A stretch of DNA of 64,000 nucleotides from Niveibacterium umoris (GTDB taxonomy: Bacteria; Pseudomonadota; Gammaproteobacteria; Burkholderiales; Rhodocyclaceae). Numbering within the stretch: position 1 is the first letter of the stretch; the number at the start of each line of letters is the position of its first letter. Shown in pieces: positions 37,321 to 48,135 of this stretch. The notes under the pieces are model-generated. The model saw nothing but the letters and a program-made list of their open reading frames with translations. It was not told the DNA's origin and did no database searches. The DNA lies in the NCBI RefSeq assembly GCF_014197015.1, contig NZ_JACIET010000004.1, positions 98,931-162,930 of the forward strand, read 5' to 3'. The position numbers and the translations under genes are program-made.

Positions 37321-38625
37321 ATGGGCAAATGCAAAGTAAGCGTTGAGGCCGGATCGAACGGGCGTGTGGCCTTTGCGGGGCGCGACGAGAAGGGGCGCCA
37401 GGTTGAAGACGAATTCGAGGCCGGCACCGACGTCGAGGTCGCGATGTTCCCGGACCCAAACTGCACTGTGTCCGGCTGGTACTACAACGGGCAAATGGTC
37501 GACAGTCCGGGGCGCGGGCCCGACGTCGACGGCAAGACACTCACCTGCCGCATCAACGGCATCGCGCGAAGCACCCATGTCAATGTGACCTTCGCGCCGC
37601 TCACGTACACGGTGCAGACGATGCCGAACAGCCTGGCGCCCGATCCGCACGGCACGCTGAGCCCGGCTTCAGGTGCAAAGCCTCTGGTGGTGTCGTGGGC
37701 GTCGGGCCAGACCTTCAAGGCAAGCGCTGCCAGCGGCTACCGCGTCGGGCACTGGAAATTCGACGGAAAAACCGTGCAGGAAGGCAAGGACAGCTTTTCG
37801 CTCAAGGGCGTGTTCGACTGCCGCCTGCATGCGCTTGAAGTGGTGTTCGTGGCGCAGGACTTCCAGATCAAACCGAGCGCCGGCAAGCATGGCAAGGTCG
37901 ACCCTTCAGAACCGTTCCGCATCGCCCTTGGGGGCCAGCAGCTATTCACTGCGCTGCCCGATGCAGGCTATCAAGTGAACGAGTGGCTGCTCGATGGCAA
38001 ACCGGTGCAACTCGAAGACGGGGCCGACGGCACCTTCTATTCGCTTGAAGACATCGCCGCAAACCATGCCGTCAAAGTCAATTTCAAGCGGCGTGCACGT
38101 GGCGAACTGCGCGCTGCCGTGGCGACGCTGACCGCGGTCACCGCCGGCAAAGTGAAGCTCATCGCCTATCCGGTGGCGACGGACACTGCTTACGAGGTGC
38201 CGCTTTACGTGCTGCGCCTCGATGGTAGTGCGGAAGACGGCAGCCGGGTCTCGCGTGAATTCAAGGTGGCGCGTTTCGGTGTGGCGTTCAAGGAGACGGA
38301 TGCGGCGCCCTATGTCTACGGGCTGCGTGCGGGTACCTATGTCACCAAGGAGTGGATTCCCAACTATGCCAGCCTCGGCGCCTGGCGGGTTTCCGGCAAA
38401 CACTGGATGCATGCGGCACGGGCCAACCCGGCGGAGGCGACATGCCTTGCTGGCTGCATCGGCGTGTACGGGCCGGGCACCTTGAATCCCTTCAACGAAG
38501 CGCTTTGCGCAATGATGAATGCCGATAACGACGATGCCGGGCGGGCAGCCATCGCGAAGTCCGGAAAATTCAGCGTGGTCATTGATCCGGCACCAAAGCC
38601 GCCCCTCAAGCCCTGGAAAGCGTGA
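37321..38625 (+). CDS. Three-repeat InlB B-like protein with C-terminal His...Gly-Cys-Ile domain
   Basis: A 434-residue protein without a signal peptide. Residues 4-92, 95-177 and 180-257 are three divergent InlB B-type repeats. Each follows the same plan: a strand like VSVEAGSNGRV or IKPSAGKHGKV, a central GYxVxxWxxDGK segment (GYRVGHWKFDGK, GYQVNEWLLDGK), and a closing HxxxVxF strand. The C-terminal part (about 262-434) has YVYGLRAGTYVTKEW, then His364 (WMHAARANPAEA) and Cys379 (LAGCIGVYG). This resembles the H...GCI pattern of DUF5675 and YkuD-like folds, but that link is tentative. The function is unknown; binding or an export-system effector role is possible. Confidence 0.7.
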   Translation: MGKCKVSVEAGSNGRVAFAGRDEKGRQVEDEFEAGTDVEVAMFPDPNCTVSGWYYNGQMVDSPGRGPDVDGKTLTCRINGIARSTHVNVTFAPLTYTVQTMPNSLAPDPHGTLSPASGAKPLVVSWASGQTFKASAASGYRVGHWKFDGKTVQEGKDSFSLKGVFDCRLHALEVVFVAQDFQIKPSAGKHGKVDPSEPFRIALGGQQLFTALPDAGYQVNEWLLDGKPVQLEDGADGTFYSLEDIAANHAVKVNFKRRARGELRAAVATLTAVTAGKVKLIAYPVATDTAYEVPLYVLRLDGSAEDGSRVSREFKVARFGVAFKETDAAPYVYGLRAGTYVTKEWIPNYASLGAWRVSGKHWMHAARANPAEATCLAGCIGVYGPGTLNPFNEALCAMMNADNDDAGRAAIAKSGKFSVVIDPAPKPPLKPWKA

Positions 38626-38709
38626 CGCCCTGAGGGCCGCACGGCCTTCTGGGCGGAGCTTGAATCGCGGATGATGCGTGGGGGGCGCCGGGGCTCTGCG
38701 CGGGCCGGC

Positions 38710-39621
38710 TCAGGCGTCGGGTGACAGAGCCGACATGAGCAATGCGACGACGCCACCCGCCTGACGGGCCGGTGCGTGCAGCGTGACGCACACGCCGTTG
38801 CCGAATGCGAGGCGCAACACGACGTCGCCCTTGTTCGCGGGTGCCGGCGCGTGCAGCGTAATCCCGTGGTGGCGCAGCAGGTAAGTCGCGATCTTGCCAT
38901 GCGGCGACTTGCCCTTCTGTTGCTTCTCCTTGCCCGCTGGCGGGTCGGTAATCACGCACAGGCAGGTATCGGTCACTGCCACGACCCCGGCCGGGGCGGC
39001 GGGCTTCATGAACAGCAGCCGCGCGAACGGCGAAACTTCGCTGCTCCAGCTGTACAAGTCGCGGAGTGCAAACCCGGTTGGAATCTGCTCCTGCAGCGCG
39101 GTGCGGAACTTGAACGTCAAGCGCGCCTGTTCTGTTTCGATATCGTCGCGCAACGGGACCGCGGGGCGTGGCGGCGGCGCGCCTTTGAGGATGAGGAACA
39201 GCGCTTCGCGGAACAGATCGATCGACACCATGTTGAAGCCCACCGCGCAGCCCGCGGCGCCACCTACCGACTCGATCCGCAACTGCCCGCCGAGCAGGAT
39301 CATTGTCAGCTCGATGACCGCTGCGGCGGTGAAGGGGGCGGTGCTTGTCACGGTGCCAGTGGCCGTCTTGGCGACCAGAATCCAGCGCGTGCTCGTCAAG
39401 GCGAACACATTCTCCGGACTGCTCTGCCCTACGGTGGCAAAGGCGGGCGAGTGGATGATCAGTTGCACGTCCTCTGCGTCGTCGCCAAGCGCCTGCTTGA
39501 GCGCAGTGGCGAGCGCTTCGGGCAGCTCGTCCGGCGAGCCGACACTCTCCGAAAACGGAAGGGCGCGACCCACGTTGGCGGCCTGACGGCCAAAGGCGGA
39601 CACACGGGCGACATCAGTCAT
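38710..39621 (-). CDS. Unrecognised 303-residue protein
   Basis: It begins MTDVARVSAFGRQAANVG and has no clear signal peptide. Segments of interest are LPEALATALKQALGDDAEDV (helical), RWILVAKTATGTVTSTAPFT and VIELTMILLGGQLRIESVG, which look like strands of a small beta domain. A later GVVAVTDTCLCVITDPPAG strand precedes a Lys-rich loop (KEKQQKGKSPHGK) and GDVVLRLAFGNGVCVTLHA. The paired strand-rich halves recall PH-like bacterial domains, which is only an impression. It is convergent with the InlB-repeat gene across an 84 bp gap. Confidence 0.6.
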   Translation of the reverse strand: MTDVARVSAFGRQAANVGRALPFSESVGSPDELPEALATALKQALGDDAEDVQLIIHSPAFATVGQSSPENVFALTSTRWILVAKTATGTVTSTAPFTAAAVIELTMILLGGQLRIESVGGAAGCAVGFNMVSIDLFREALFLILKGAPPPRPAVPLRDDIETEQARLTFKFRTALQEQIPTGFALRDLYSWSSEVSPFARLLFMKPAAPAGVVAVTDTCLCVITDPPAGKEKQQKGKSPHGKIATYLLRHHGITLHAPAPANKGDVVLRLAFGNGVCVTLHAPARQAGGVVALLMSALSPDA

Positions 39622-39931
39622 GGATGGGGGCTGCTTTCATTTACGCGGTGTTTGGCCGCTGCCGGTCGGACGGCACGGCGCTGATCGACCGCTCTGGCGG
39701 CGGCTCGGTGTGCCCGGCAGCGTACCAAGCGCGCCGAGCTTCGGCTGTCGCGGTGGTGAGCGCGAGTTGAGCGGGCTCAAGTCGCCGTGTCGGCAGTTGC
39801 GTAGTGCGGGTTAGCCGCATCCACGACTCGCGCCGCGCCGGCGGTGGTCTGGCGTAGGTTGATAAAGCCAACCCGCCCTCGGCTTGGGCCTGCGATTTGC
39901 GCTGCTGGTTTGTGCCGGCCTTCGCGCTCAA
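39622..39931. other. Non-coding stretch before the palindromic element
   Basis: No gene is supported. The sequence is GC-rich, and around 39808-39880 it contains GGGTTAGCCGCA and, further on, GCGTAGGTTG with GCCAACCCG. These look like fragments of a degenerate intergenic inverted repeat. Confidence 0.4.
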
Positions 39932-39954
39932 GCCGGGTCCCGCCCCGGCGGGCG

Positions 39955-39988
39955 GGGTACTTTCTTTGTGCGAACAAAGAAAGTACCC
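39955..39988. repeat. Perfect 15-bp hairpin, left end of the element
   Basis: GGGTACTTTCTTTGT (39955-39969) and ACAAAGAAAGTACCC (39974-39988) are perfectly complementary around GCGA, a GNRA-type tetraloop if transcribed. No T tract follows, so it is not a standard terminator. Confidence 0.9.
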
Positions 39989-40424
39989 AAAGAAAGTCGC
40001 CCCGCTTCAACGCCCCGACTTTGTCGGGGTGCCCTGCGCTGCTCGGAACGCCGGGGGCCTGCGGAACTCGCCCTCGCTGCGCTCGGAGCTCGGACAGTCC
40101 TCGGCCCCGCCGTGCTGCGCACGTCGGAACCCGGCGCCCCTGTGCTGCTCGGCGTTTCAGAGGGGGAAGGAAATGCGTCGACGTTTGACCGTTGGTGCCC
40201 AGGCTCTGAAGACCCGACGGGCCGTGAAGTCGCGATGGTTTTGACCTTGGATCCCGTCGAGAGCGCCGAGTGGCGCAGCGGGGTCGGGGCATCGGCGCGT
40301 AGCGCCGACGGCGAGGACTGTCTGAGGCCCGTAGGGCCGAGTTCCGCAGCCGCCCGACTTCGCGAGCACGCGAGGGAAGTCAGGCGCAACGCGCCTGACC
40401 GCAAACGCCGGGCGGCACTCTTTG

Positions 40425-40456
40425 CTTACTTTCTGGTGCTGTTGCCAGAAAGTAAG
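40425..40456. repeat. Perfect 12-bp hairpin, right end of the element
   Basis: CTTACTTTCTGG (40425-40436) pairs with CCAGAAAGTAAG (40445-40456) around an eight-base loop. It shares the ACTTTCT/AGAAAGT core with the left-end hairpin. Confidence 0.9.
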
Positions 40457-40482
40457 ACGCCCGCCGGGGGCGGGACCCCGGC

Positions 40483-40670
40483 CAACGCGGTTCGGCAAGG
40501 AGTTGGCGGCTGAAAATGACGTTTGGCTTCGCTGCGTCCAGCCGCAACCTGCGGCCTGCCGTCAGGAAGTTGGAAGGCCTAATGAGATAGGATGTTCGCG
40601 CCGTGTGGAGCCAAGCTATTCGGTTATTGAACAGGATTGCGTCCGGGATCAGGGATTATGGAGTTTGAAC
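40483..40670. other. Spacer between the element and the immunity gene
   Basis: The composition drops from very GC-rich to more balanced near 40580-40670. No gene or clear promoter is seen apart from the GGAG ribosome site at 40660-40663. Confidence 0.35.
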
Positions 40671-41069
40671 ATGAGATTCTGCGATCTGGAAGCCGAGCAA
40701 GCGCACGATACGATTGAGCGGGATACGTCATCTTTGGGTGCGTGGTACCGCGATGTCCGCACCTGCGAGATTACGGACCTTTCGGAGTGGGATCTCTGTA
40801 GAGCTGTTCGGCAGCGGCTCTTTCTCAATCATGTCTTGCCAGTAGCGCTGGCGCTGACTGTCAGAGACGTCAACGCTGGCGGGGCATATGACGGGGAGTT
40901 GGTGCATGACCTGGCCTCGCTGGATGCTCAAGAGTTCGAACGTCTGGTTTGCGCCAAAGATTGGCTGCACGAACTAGAGCGAATAGAGGCAGAGTCGCTC
41001 GATATTGAGGTCCGCAAAAACCTGGATGACCTAATCAGGCTTCTACGTGAGTCCGCACAAGGGTACTGA
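40671..41069 (+). CDS. Orphan contact-dependent inhibition immunity protein (CdiI_3-like)
   Basis: A 132-residue cytosolic protein. The core TDLSEWDLCRAVRQRLFLNH, VLPVALALTVRDVNAGG and AYDGELVHDLASL follows the plan of the CdiI_3 immunity family (a first helix with DLSxxDL, a QxxxLxxVLPxAL helix, then YxGELxxxL). Such proteins block the C-terminal toxin of a CdiA effector in sister cells. No cdiA, cdiB or toxin fragment is in the window, so it is an orphan. GGAG lies seven bases before the ATG. The gene is visibly less GC-rich than its surroundings and lies beside the palindromic element, both signs of acquisition. Confidence 0.65.
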   Translation: MRFCDLEAEQAHDTIERDTSSLGAWYRDVRTCEITDLSEWDLCRAVRQRLFLNHVLPVALALTVRDVNAGGAYDGELVHDLASLDAQEFERLVCAKDWLHELERIEAESLDIEVRKNLDDLIRLLRESAQGY

Positions 41070-41180
41070 TTCAGGGCTGCTCCATTTGGTCCTTCATGGA
41101 CCTAACATCCTCAAGATACGGTTGAGCCGATCGTCATCCCAAGTAGCCCGCTAGCCGTGGCTCGCTGTGAGAGATCAAGA

Positions 41181-41209
41181 AGAAGGGCCGCCCATCGGGC
41201 GGCCCTTCT
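41181..41209 (-). terminator. Terminator of the gcvTHP operon
   Basis: A perfect 13-bp stem, AGAAGGGCCGCCC (41181-41193) with GGGCGGCCCTTCT (41197-41209), around ATC. On the minus strand it is followed by a mixed pyrimidine tract. It lies 33 bp past the gcvP stop. Confidence 0.75.
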
Positions 41210-41241
41210 GCGTCACTGCAACAGCCGAAGCACCCCGGCCA

Positions 41242-44112
<2,871 letters not shown>

Positions 44113-44251
44113 GGTCTGGCTCTGTCAGGATGCGGTACAGGTCGGGGCAGAGGCGCGGTGTGTTGTTCTTTTGGGCGCCGGCAATCGGGGTAGATCGCGT
44201 GCTCAGAAACGAGGATTTGCGCGAAGCGATCGTCGCGAGCGACCCAAGCTC

Positions 44252-44299
44252 GGGCCGAGAAGCGCAGCCGTACTTGAGTACGGCGAGCATCGCAGGCCC
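44252..44299 (-). repeat. Hairpin in the gcvH-gcvP gap
   Basis: GCCGTAC (44267-44273) pairs with GTACGGC (44278-44284) around TTGA, enclosed further out by GGGCC (44252-44256) and GGCCC (44295-44299). The rest of the 222 bp gap has no gene. No T tract follows, so a processing or stability role is more likely than termination. Confidence 0.6.
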
Positions 44300-44334
44300 G
44301 TGATTGGATCGCGCAGCAGATCGATACGCGTAAA

Positions 44335-44715
44335 TCAGGCGTCGGCGATCTTGTCGTAGGCGGCCGCGTCGAGCAGCTTGGTGACGTCGTCCGCATTCAC
44401 CGGCTTGAGCTTGAACAGCCACGCGGCATAGGCGTCGGCGTTTACCGATTCCGGTGCATCCACCGCAGCCTGGTTGGTTTCGATCACTTCACCCGCGATC
44501 GGGGCGTAGATGTCGGATGCGGCCTTCACCGACTCGACGATGGCGCAGTTCTCGCCGGCCTTCAGCGTGCGGCCGACATCCGGCAGCTCAAGAAAAACCA
44601 CGTCGCCCAGTGCGTTCTGCGCGTGGTCGGTGATGCCGACGGTCACGGTGCCGTCCGGCTCCATGCGGACCCATTCGTGCGATTCGGTGTAGCGCAGGCT
44701 GGTCGGGGTGCTCAT
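44335..44715 (-). CDS. gcvH: Glycine cleavage system H protein
   Basis: A 126-residue lipoyl carrier that shuttles the aminomethyl group between P, T and L proteins. [14 protein letters not shown] opens it, and lipoyl-lysine Lys64 is in [12 protein letters not shown]. The C-terminus WLFKLKPVN is conserved. The start at 44715 gives the family length (about 127); the frame extends to 44760 without a ribosome site. It lies between gcvT (129 bp gap) and gcvP. Confidence 0.96.
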   Translation of the reverse strand: MSTPTSLRYTESHEWVRMEPDGTVTVGITDHAQNALGDVVFLELPDVGRTLKAGENCAIVESVKAASDIYAPIAGEVIETNQAAVDAPESVNADAYAAWLFKLKPVNADDVTKLLDAAAYDKIADA

Positions 44716-44844
44716 GTGTTCGCTCCTGTGAGTGAATTTCAGATGTTCAAAGCCAATCAAGTGTCGCCGCAGCCTTCATTCGCGCACCGGGATGAAGTCA
44801 AAACATCGCGATGCATCGCCCGAATCTGCCGGCAGTCGTGTCGC

Positions 44845-45924
44845 TCAGGACAGTACCTTGCCGTTGCGCACGAACGAGAGTTTGGTGACGCGCGCCTTCA
44901 GCAGCTTGCCGCGGATGTCGACCGCCACCGTGTCACCCAGTTGCACCGCAGCCGGGACGCGCGCGAACGCGATCGAGGCGTTCATCGACGGCGCAAACGA
45001 ACCGCTGGTCGTCTCGCCCTCGCCATGCGGGGTGACGACGCGCATGTGGCCGCGCAGCACGCCGCGGTCTTCGAGCAACAGACCCACCAACTGCTTGCTG
45101 CGATCGTAGGCTTCGAGCGCGGCGCGGCCGATGAAGTTGCGACCCTCGGTGAAGTCCACCGTCCAGGCGAGGCCGGATTCGAGCGGATTCTTCGTCTCGT
45201 CCATGTCCGAGCCGTAGAGGTTCATACCGGCTTCCAGGCGCAGCGTGTCGCGCGCGCCCAGGCCGATCGGCTTCACGCCGGCCGCTTCCAGCGCCTTCCA
45301 GATCTCGGCTGCGCGTTGCGCCGGCACGATCAGCTCGAAGCCGTCTTCGCCGGTGTAGCCGGTGCGGCAGATCATCAGGTCGTTCCACTTGGCGGCCTGG
45401 AAGGGCTTTAGGCCTTCGCTGGCGGCTTGTGAGCCGGGCAGGGCGGCCCAAGCCTTGGCGCGGGCGTTCGGGCCTTGCACCGCGATCATCGCCAGGTCGC
45501 GGCGCGATTCGATGGTGACGTTGGCGCCCATCTTCGCCGCCTGCGTGCGCATCCACGCGATGTCCTTGTCGGCGGTGCCGGCGTTCACGACGATGCGGTA
45601 GTCGTCCGGCGCGAAGAAGTAGGTGATCAGGTCGTCGACCACGCCGCCATCGTCCTGCAGCATGCAGGAGTACAGCGCCTTGCCAGGCAGCGTGAGCTTG
45701 CCGATGTTGTTGGCGAGCAGCTTGCTGAGGAAGGCCTGCGCGCCGGCGCCGGAAACGTCCACCGGAAGCATGTGCGAGACGTCGAACATGCCGGCGTCGC
45801 GGCGCACCTGGTGATGCTCTTCGAGTTGGGAGCCGTAGTGGATCGGCATGTCCCAGCCTGCGAAGTCGACGATCTTCGCGCCCGCGGCGACATGGAGGTC
45901 AAAAAGAGGTGTCTGCTTGCCCAA
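44845..45924 (-). CDS. gcvT: Aminomethyltransferase (T protein)
   Basis: A 359-residue enzyme that releases ammonia from the aminomethyl-lipoyl arm and passes the one-carbon unit to tetrahydrofolate. The TTG start at 45924 is chosen: GGGAG sits six bases upstream and [19 protein letters not shown] aligns with GcvT of E. coli from its first residues, whereas a longer frame to 45948 does not. [33 protein letters not shown] and [13 protein letters not shown] are conserved. It is first after the glycine riboswitch and terminator. Confidence 0.95.
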   Translation of the reverse strand: MGKQTPLFDLHVAAGAKIVDFAGWDMPIHYGSQLEEHHQVRRDAGMFDVSHMLPVDVSGAGAQAFLSKLLANNIGKLTLPGKALYSCMLQDDGGVVDDLITYFFAPDDYRIVVNAGTADKDIAWMRTQAAKMGANVTIESRRDLAMIAVQGPNARAKAWAALPGSQAASEGLKPFQAAKWNDLMICRTGYTGEDGFELIVPAQRAAEIWKALEAAGVKPIGLGARDTLRLEAGMNLYGSDMDETKNPLESGLAWTVDFTEGRNFIGRAALEAYDRSKQLVGLLLEDRGVLRGHMRVVTPHGEGETTSGSFAPSMNASIAFARVPAAVQLGDTVAVDIRGKLLKARVTKLSFVRNGKVLS

Positions 45925-45986
45925 GTGAGGCTCCCGGAGTGTTGGCAACTAAGGTGCCAAATAAGGTGGCAAATTCAGGTTAGTCC

Positions 45987-46032
45987 AAAAACGCAAAAGG
46001 GCCCGATACGCTGTGTTACGCGTATCGAGCCC
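45987..46032 (-). terminator. Expression-platform terminator of the glycine riboswitch
   Basis: On the minus strand GGGCTCGATACGC pairs with GCGTATCGGGCCC (13 bp including one G-U pair) around an eight-base loop. TTTT, then GCG and TTTTT follow. It lies directly between aptamer II and the gcvT ribosome site, so glycine binding would be expected to let transcription through. Confidence 0.85.
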
Positions 46033-46033
46033 C

Positions 46034-46237
46034 ATCTGTCCTTGGTACCTGAGAGATTGCATACCGGCTCCGGTATGTCTGCCCCTTCGGTGGATGCGGT
46101 CAGGCCGCACCTGCTCTCCAGATTTTTCGGAGCCGCCTTGCGGCCTGCTCCACTGTTGTCCGGTCCCTTATACCTGAGCGATTCCGGGGTTACGCCTTCG
46201 GCGGCCTGCACAGGGCAGACGCTCTCCCGAACAACAG
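46034..46237 (-). promoter_or_regulatory. Tandem glycine riboswitch upstream of gcvTHP
   Basis: Two glycine aptamers are visible on the minus strand. Aptamer I (46154-46237) has P1 arms TGTTGTTCGG/CCGGACAACA, the core GGGAGAGC, CGCCGAAGGCG and CGCTCAGGTATAAGGG. Aptamer II (46034-46123) has P1 ATCTG/CAGAT, TGGAGAGCAGG, CACCGAAGGGG and CTCTCAGGTACCAAGGACA. These are the conserved GGAGAG, CCGAAGG, CUCAGG and GGAC elements of the class. The linker holds an extra hairpin (about 46126-46148). Activation of glycine breakdown by glycine is the established role. Confidence 0.95.
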
Positions 46238-46244
46238 GGGCGCG

Positions 46245-46273
46245 ACTCTACCGGAAGGGCGGGGGCGCGGCAA
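46245..46273 (-). promoter_or_regulatory. Candidate sigma-70 promoter of the gcv operon
   Basis: On the minus strand TTGCCG (46273-46268) and TAGAGT (46250-46245) are separated by 17 bases. The implied start is just before aptamer I. The fit is moderate, but the position is right. Confidence 0.5.
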
Positions 46274-46314
46274 CCTGCTGATAACATTTAGGCTTTCCGC
46301 GCCCGGAGGCCGCC

Positions 46315-47214
46315 ATGTCTGTGCCCGAAACCGCCTGGACGGCGCGCCGCGAATCCGTCAGCGAGTGGCTGGACGTGCGCGGCTTGCGCCTGCACGTGCG
46401 GCGCTGGCCCAACCAGGGGGCGCCCAAGCTTTTCCTGCTGCATGGCTGGATGGATGTGTCGGCCTCGTTCCAGTTCGTCGTCGATGCCTTGCGTGACGAT
46501 TGGGACGTGATCGCGCCCGATCTGCGTGGATTTGGCGAGAGCGAATGGAGCCCGGATAGCTACATCTTCGCCCACTACCTCGCTGACCTCGATGCCTTGC
46601 TCGAAGCGTATTCGCCGGACGAGCCGGCGCGCCTCGTCGGGCACAGCCTCGGCGGCAATCTGGTCTGCCTGTACGGCGGCGTGCGGCCGGCGCGGGTGCG
46701 CGCGCTGGCGACGCTGGATGCTTTCGGTTTGCGTGACGCCGCGCCGGACGAAGCGCCGGGGCGGCTGGAAAAATGGCTGCAGCAACTGCGCACGCCCGAG
46801 CAGTTCCGCAGCTACCCCGACTTCAGCGGCCTCGCCCGCCAGCTGCGGCTGGAAAATCCGCGCCTCACCCCGCCGCGCGCTGAATTCCTCGCCCATCACA
46901 TCGGCGAGGAAGATGGCTTGGGCGGCGTGATACGGGCCGCCGATCCGGCGCACAAGCATGTCAGCCCGGCGCTGTACCGCTTCGCTGAAGTGGCGGCGGT
47001 GTGGCAGCGGGTGTCGGCGCCTGTGCTCGCAGTGCTGGCCGACGACAGCGTGCTGCTGGAACGACTCGGCCTTGCCCGCGACGAAGTCACCGCGCGGCTC
47101 ACCATGTTCCGTGACCTGCGTGTCGAGACGATCCGCGAGAGCGGCCACAACCTGCATCTGGAACAGCCGGACGAACTGGCGCGCGTCGTGGAGGAGTTTT
47201 TCCGCGCCCATTGA
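46315..47214 (+). CDS. Alpha/beta-hydrolase fold protein
   Basis: A 299-residue hydrolase. The oxyanion segment is FLLHGWMDVSASFQ, the nucleophile Ser111 is in LVGHSLGGNLV, and the base His278 is in ESGHNLHLEQPDEL, close to the C-terminus. The cap region (about 140-215) is helical. No signal peptide is seen, so it is cytosolic. The substrate is unknown: epoxide, ester or lactone hydrolases share this form. It is divergent from the gcv operon. Confidence 0.88.
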   Translation: MSVPETAWTARRESVSEWLDVRGLRLHVRRWPNQGAPKLFLLHGWMDVSASFQFVVDALRDDWDVIAPDLRGFGESEWSPDSYIFAHYLADLDALLEAYSPDEPARLVGHSLGGNLVCLYGGVRPARVRALATLDAFGLRDAAPDEAPGRLEKWLQQLRTPEQFRSYPDFSGLARQLRLENPRLTPPRAEFLAHHIGEEDGLGGVIRAADPAHKHVSPALYRFAEVAAVWQRVSAPVLAVLADDSVLLERLGLARDEVTARLTMFRDLRVETIRESGHNLHLEQPDELARVVEEFFRAH

Positions 47215-47236
47215 TAGGGCGGAGTAAACTTCGGTC

Positions 47237-48073
47237 ATGTCTCAAATCAATGCTGATCTCCACTGTCACTCGACGATTTCCGACGGTTTGCTCTCTCCCG
47301 CGGCGGTAGTCGAACGCGCCGCCGCCAACGGCGTGGAAATGCTCGCCCTCACCGATCATGACGAACTCGGCGGCCTCACCGAGGCGCGCGAAGCGGCCGT
47401 GCGCGCCGGCATCCGCTTCGTCGACGGCGTTGAAATTTCGGTTTCGTGGGGCGAGCAGACGGTGCACATCGTCGGCCTGGGCGTCGATCCGCGCTGCCCG
47501 GCATTGGTCGAAGGGCTCGCCGCGGTGCGCGGCGGGCGTGACGGGCGCGCCGCGCGCATGGGCGATGCGCTCGCCGAAATCGGCATTCGCGGCGCCTATC
47601 AGGGCGCCTTGAAATACGTAGGCAATCCGGCGCTGGTCAGCCGTTCGCATTTCGCGCGCTATCTGGTGGAAATCGGGGTTTCCCGCGATGTGAAGAGCGT
47701 CTTCGACCACTACCTGGTGCGTGGCAAGCCGGGCTACGTCGAGCATGTGTGGGCCACGCTCGACGACGCGGTCGGCTGGATCCATGCCGCCGGCGGACTC
47801 GCGGTGATTGCGCACCCCGGGCGCTACCGGCTCTCGAAACGCGAGCTCGAAGAACTGTTCCTGCGGTTTCGCGAGCTTGGCGGCGACGCGATCGAAGTCG
47901 TGTCCGGATCGCACAACCGCGAGGCAACACTGGAGTTTGCGCGGGTCGCGCGGCGCTACGGGTTCCTTGCTTCGCGCGCTTCGGATTTTCACGGCCCGGG
48001 CGAGAGCAGCGTCGATCTCGGGCGCTCCGATCTGTTGCCGGAAGACCTCACCCCGGTCTGGTCGAAACTCTGA
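47237..48073 (+). CDS. PHP-domain phosphoesterase (RNase AM/YciV-like)
   Basis: A 278-residue metal-dependent phosphatase. PHP motifs are DLHCHSTISDG at 7-17, LTDHDELGG near 37-45, the Glu in DGVEISVSW, HPGRYRLSK near 193, and ASDFHGPGE near 249. Characterised relatives (TrpH/YciV, RNase AM) hydrolyse 3',5'-nucleoside bisphosphates and trim RNA 5' ends. The next gene is a YciO relative, and yciV-yciO are neighbours in E. coli too, which supports the assignment. Confidence 0.88.
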   Translation: MSQINADLHCHSTISDGLLSPAAVVERAAANGVEMLALTDHDELGGLTEAREAAVRAGIRFVDGVEISVSWGEQTVHIVGLGVDPRCPALVEGLAAVRGGRDGRAARMGDALAEIGIRGAYQGALKYVGNPALVSRSHFARYLVEIGVSRDVKSVFDHYLVRGKPGYVEHVWATLDDAVGWIHAAGGLAVIAHPGRYRLSKRELEELFLRFRELGGDAIEVVSGSHNREATLEFARVARRYGFLASRASDFHGPGESSVDLGRSDLLPEDLTPVWSKL

Positions 48074-48135
48074 AACCCGCGACAGCGCTTGCGCTGCGGG
48101 CATAGAATCGGCGCTTTCCTGCGCGGTCTGCGAAC

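Larger units (their letters stand above)
39932..40482. repeat. 551 bp palindrome-like element with terminal inverted repeats
   Basis: The ends are imperfect inverted repeats: 39932-39965 aligns with the complement of 40447-40482 at 31 of 34 positions with two one-base gaps. Each end carries a hairpin built on ACTTTCT/AGAAAGT. Further in, CTGCGGAACTCG (40059-40070) and ACAGTCCTCG (40094-40103) recur inverted at 40338-40349 and 40312-40321. Small hairpins at 40013-40029 (CCCCGAC/GTCGGGG) and 40379-40399 (GTCAGGCGC/GCGCCTGAC) sit between. No transposase is encoded, and the open frames are compositional. It looks like a non-autonomous element or an old duplication in inverted orientation; CAA flanks both ends but is too short to count as a target duplication. 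Confidence 0.75.

Noticed and set aside
39884..40513. Frames inside the palindromic element that read like GTFFVRTKKVPK.
   Set aside because: They are translated inverted repeats; such frames appear repeatedly as spurious annotations and lack ribosome sites.
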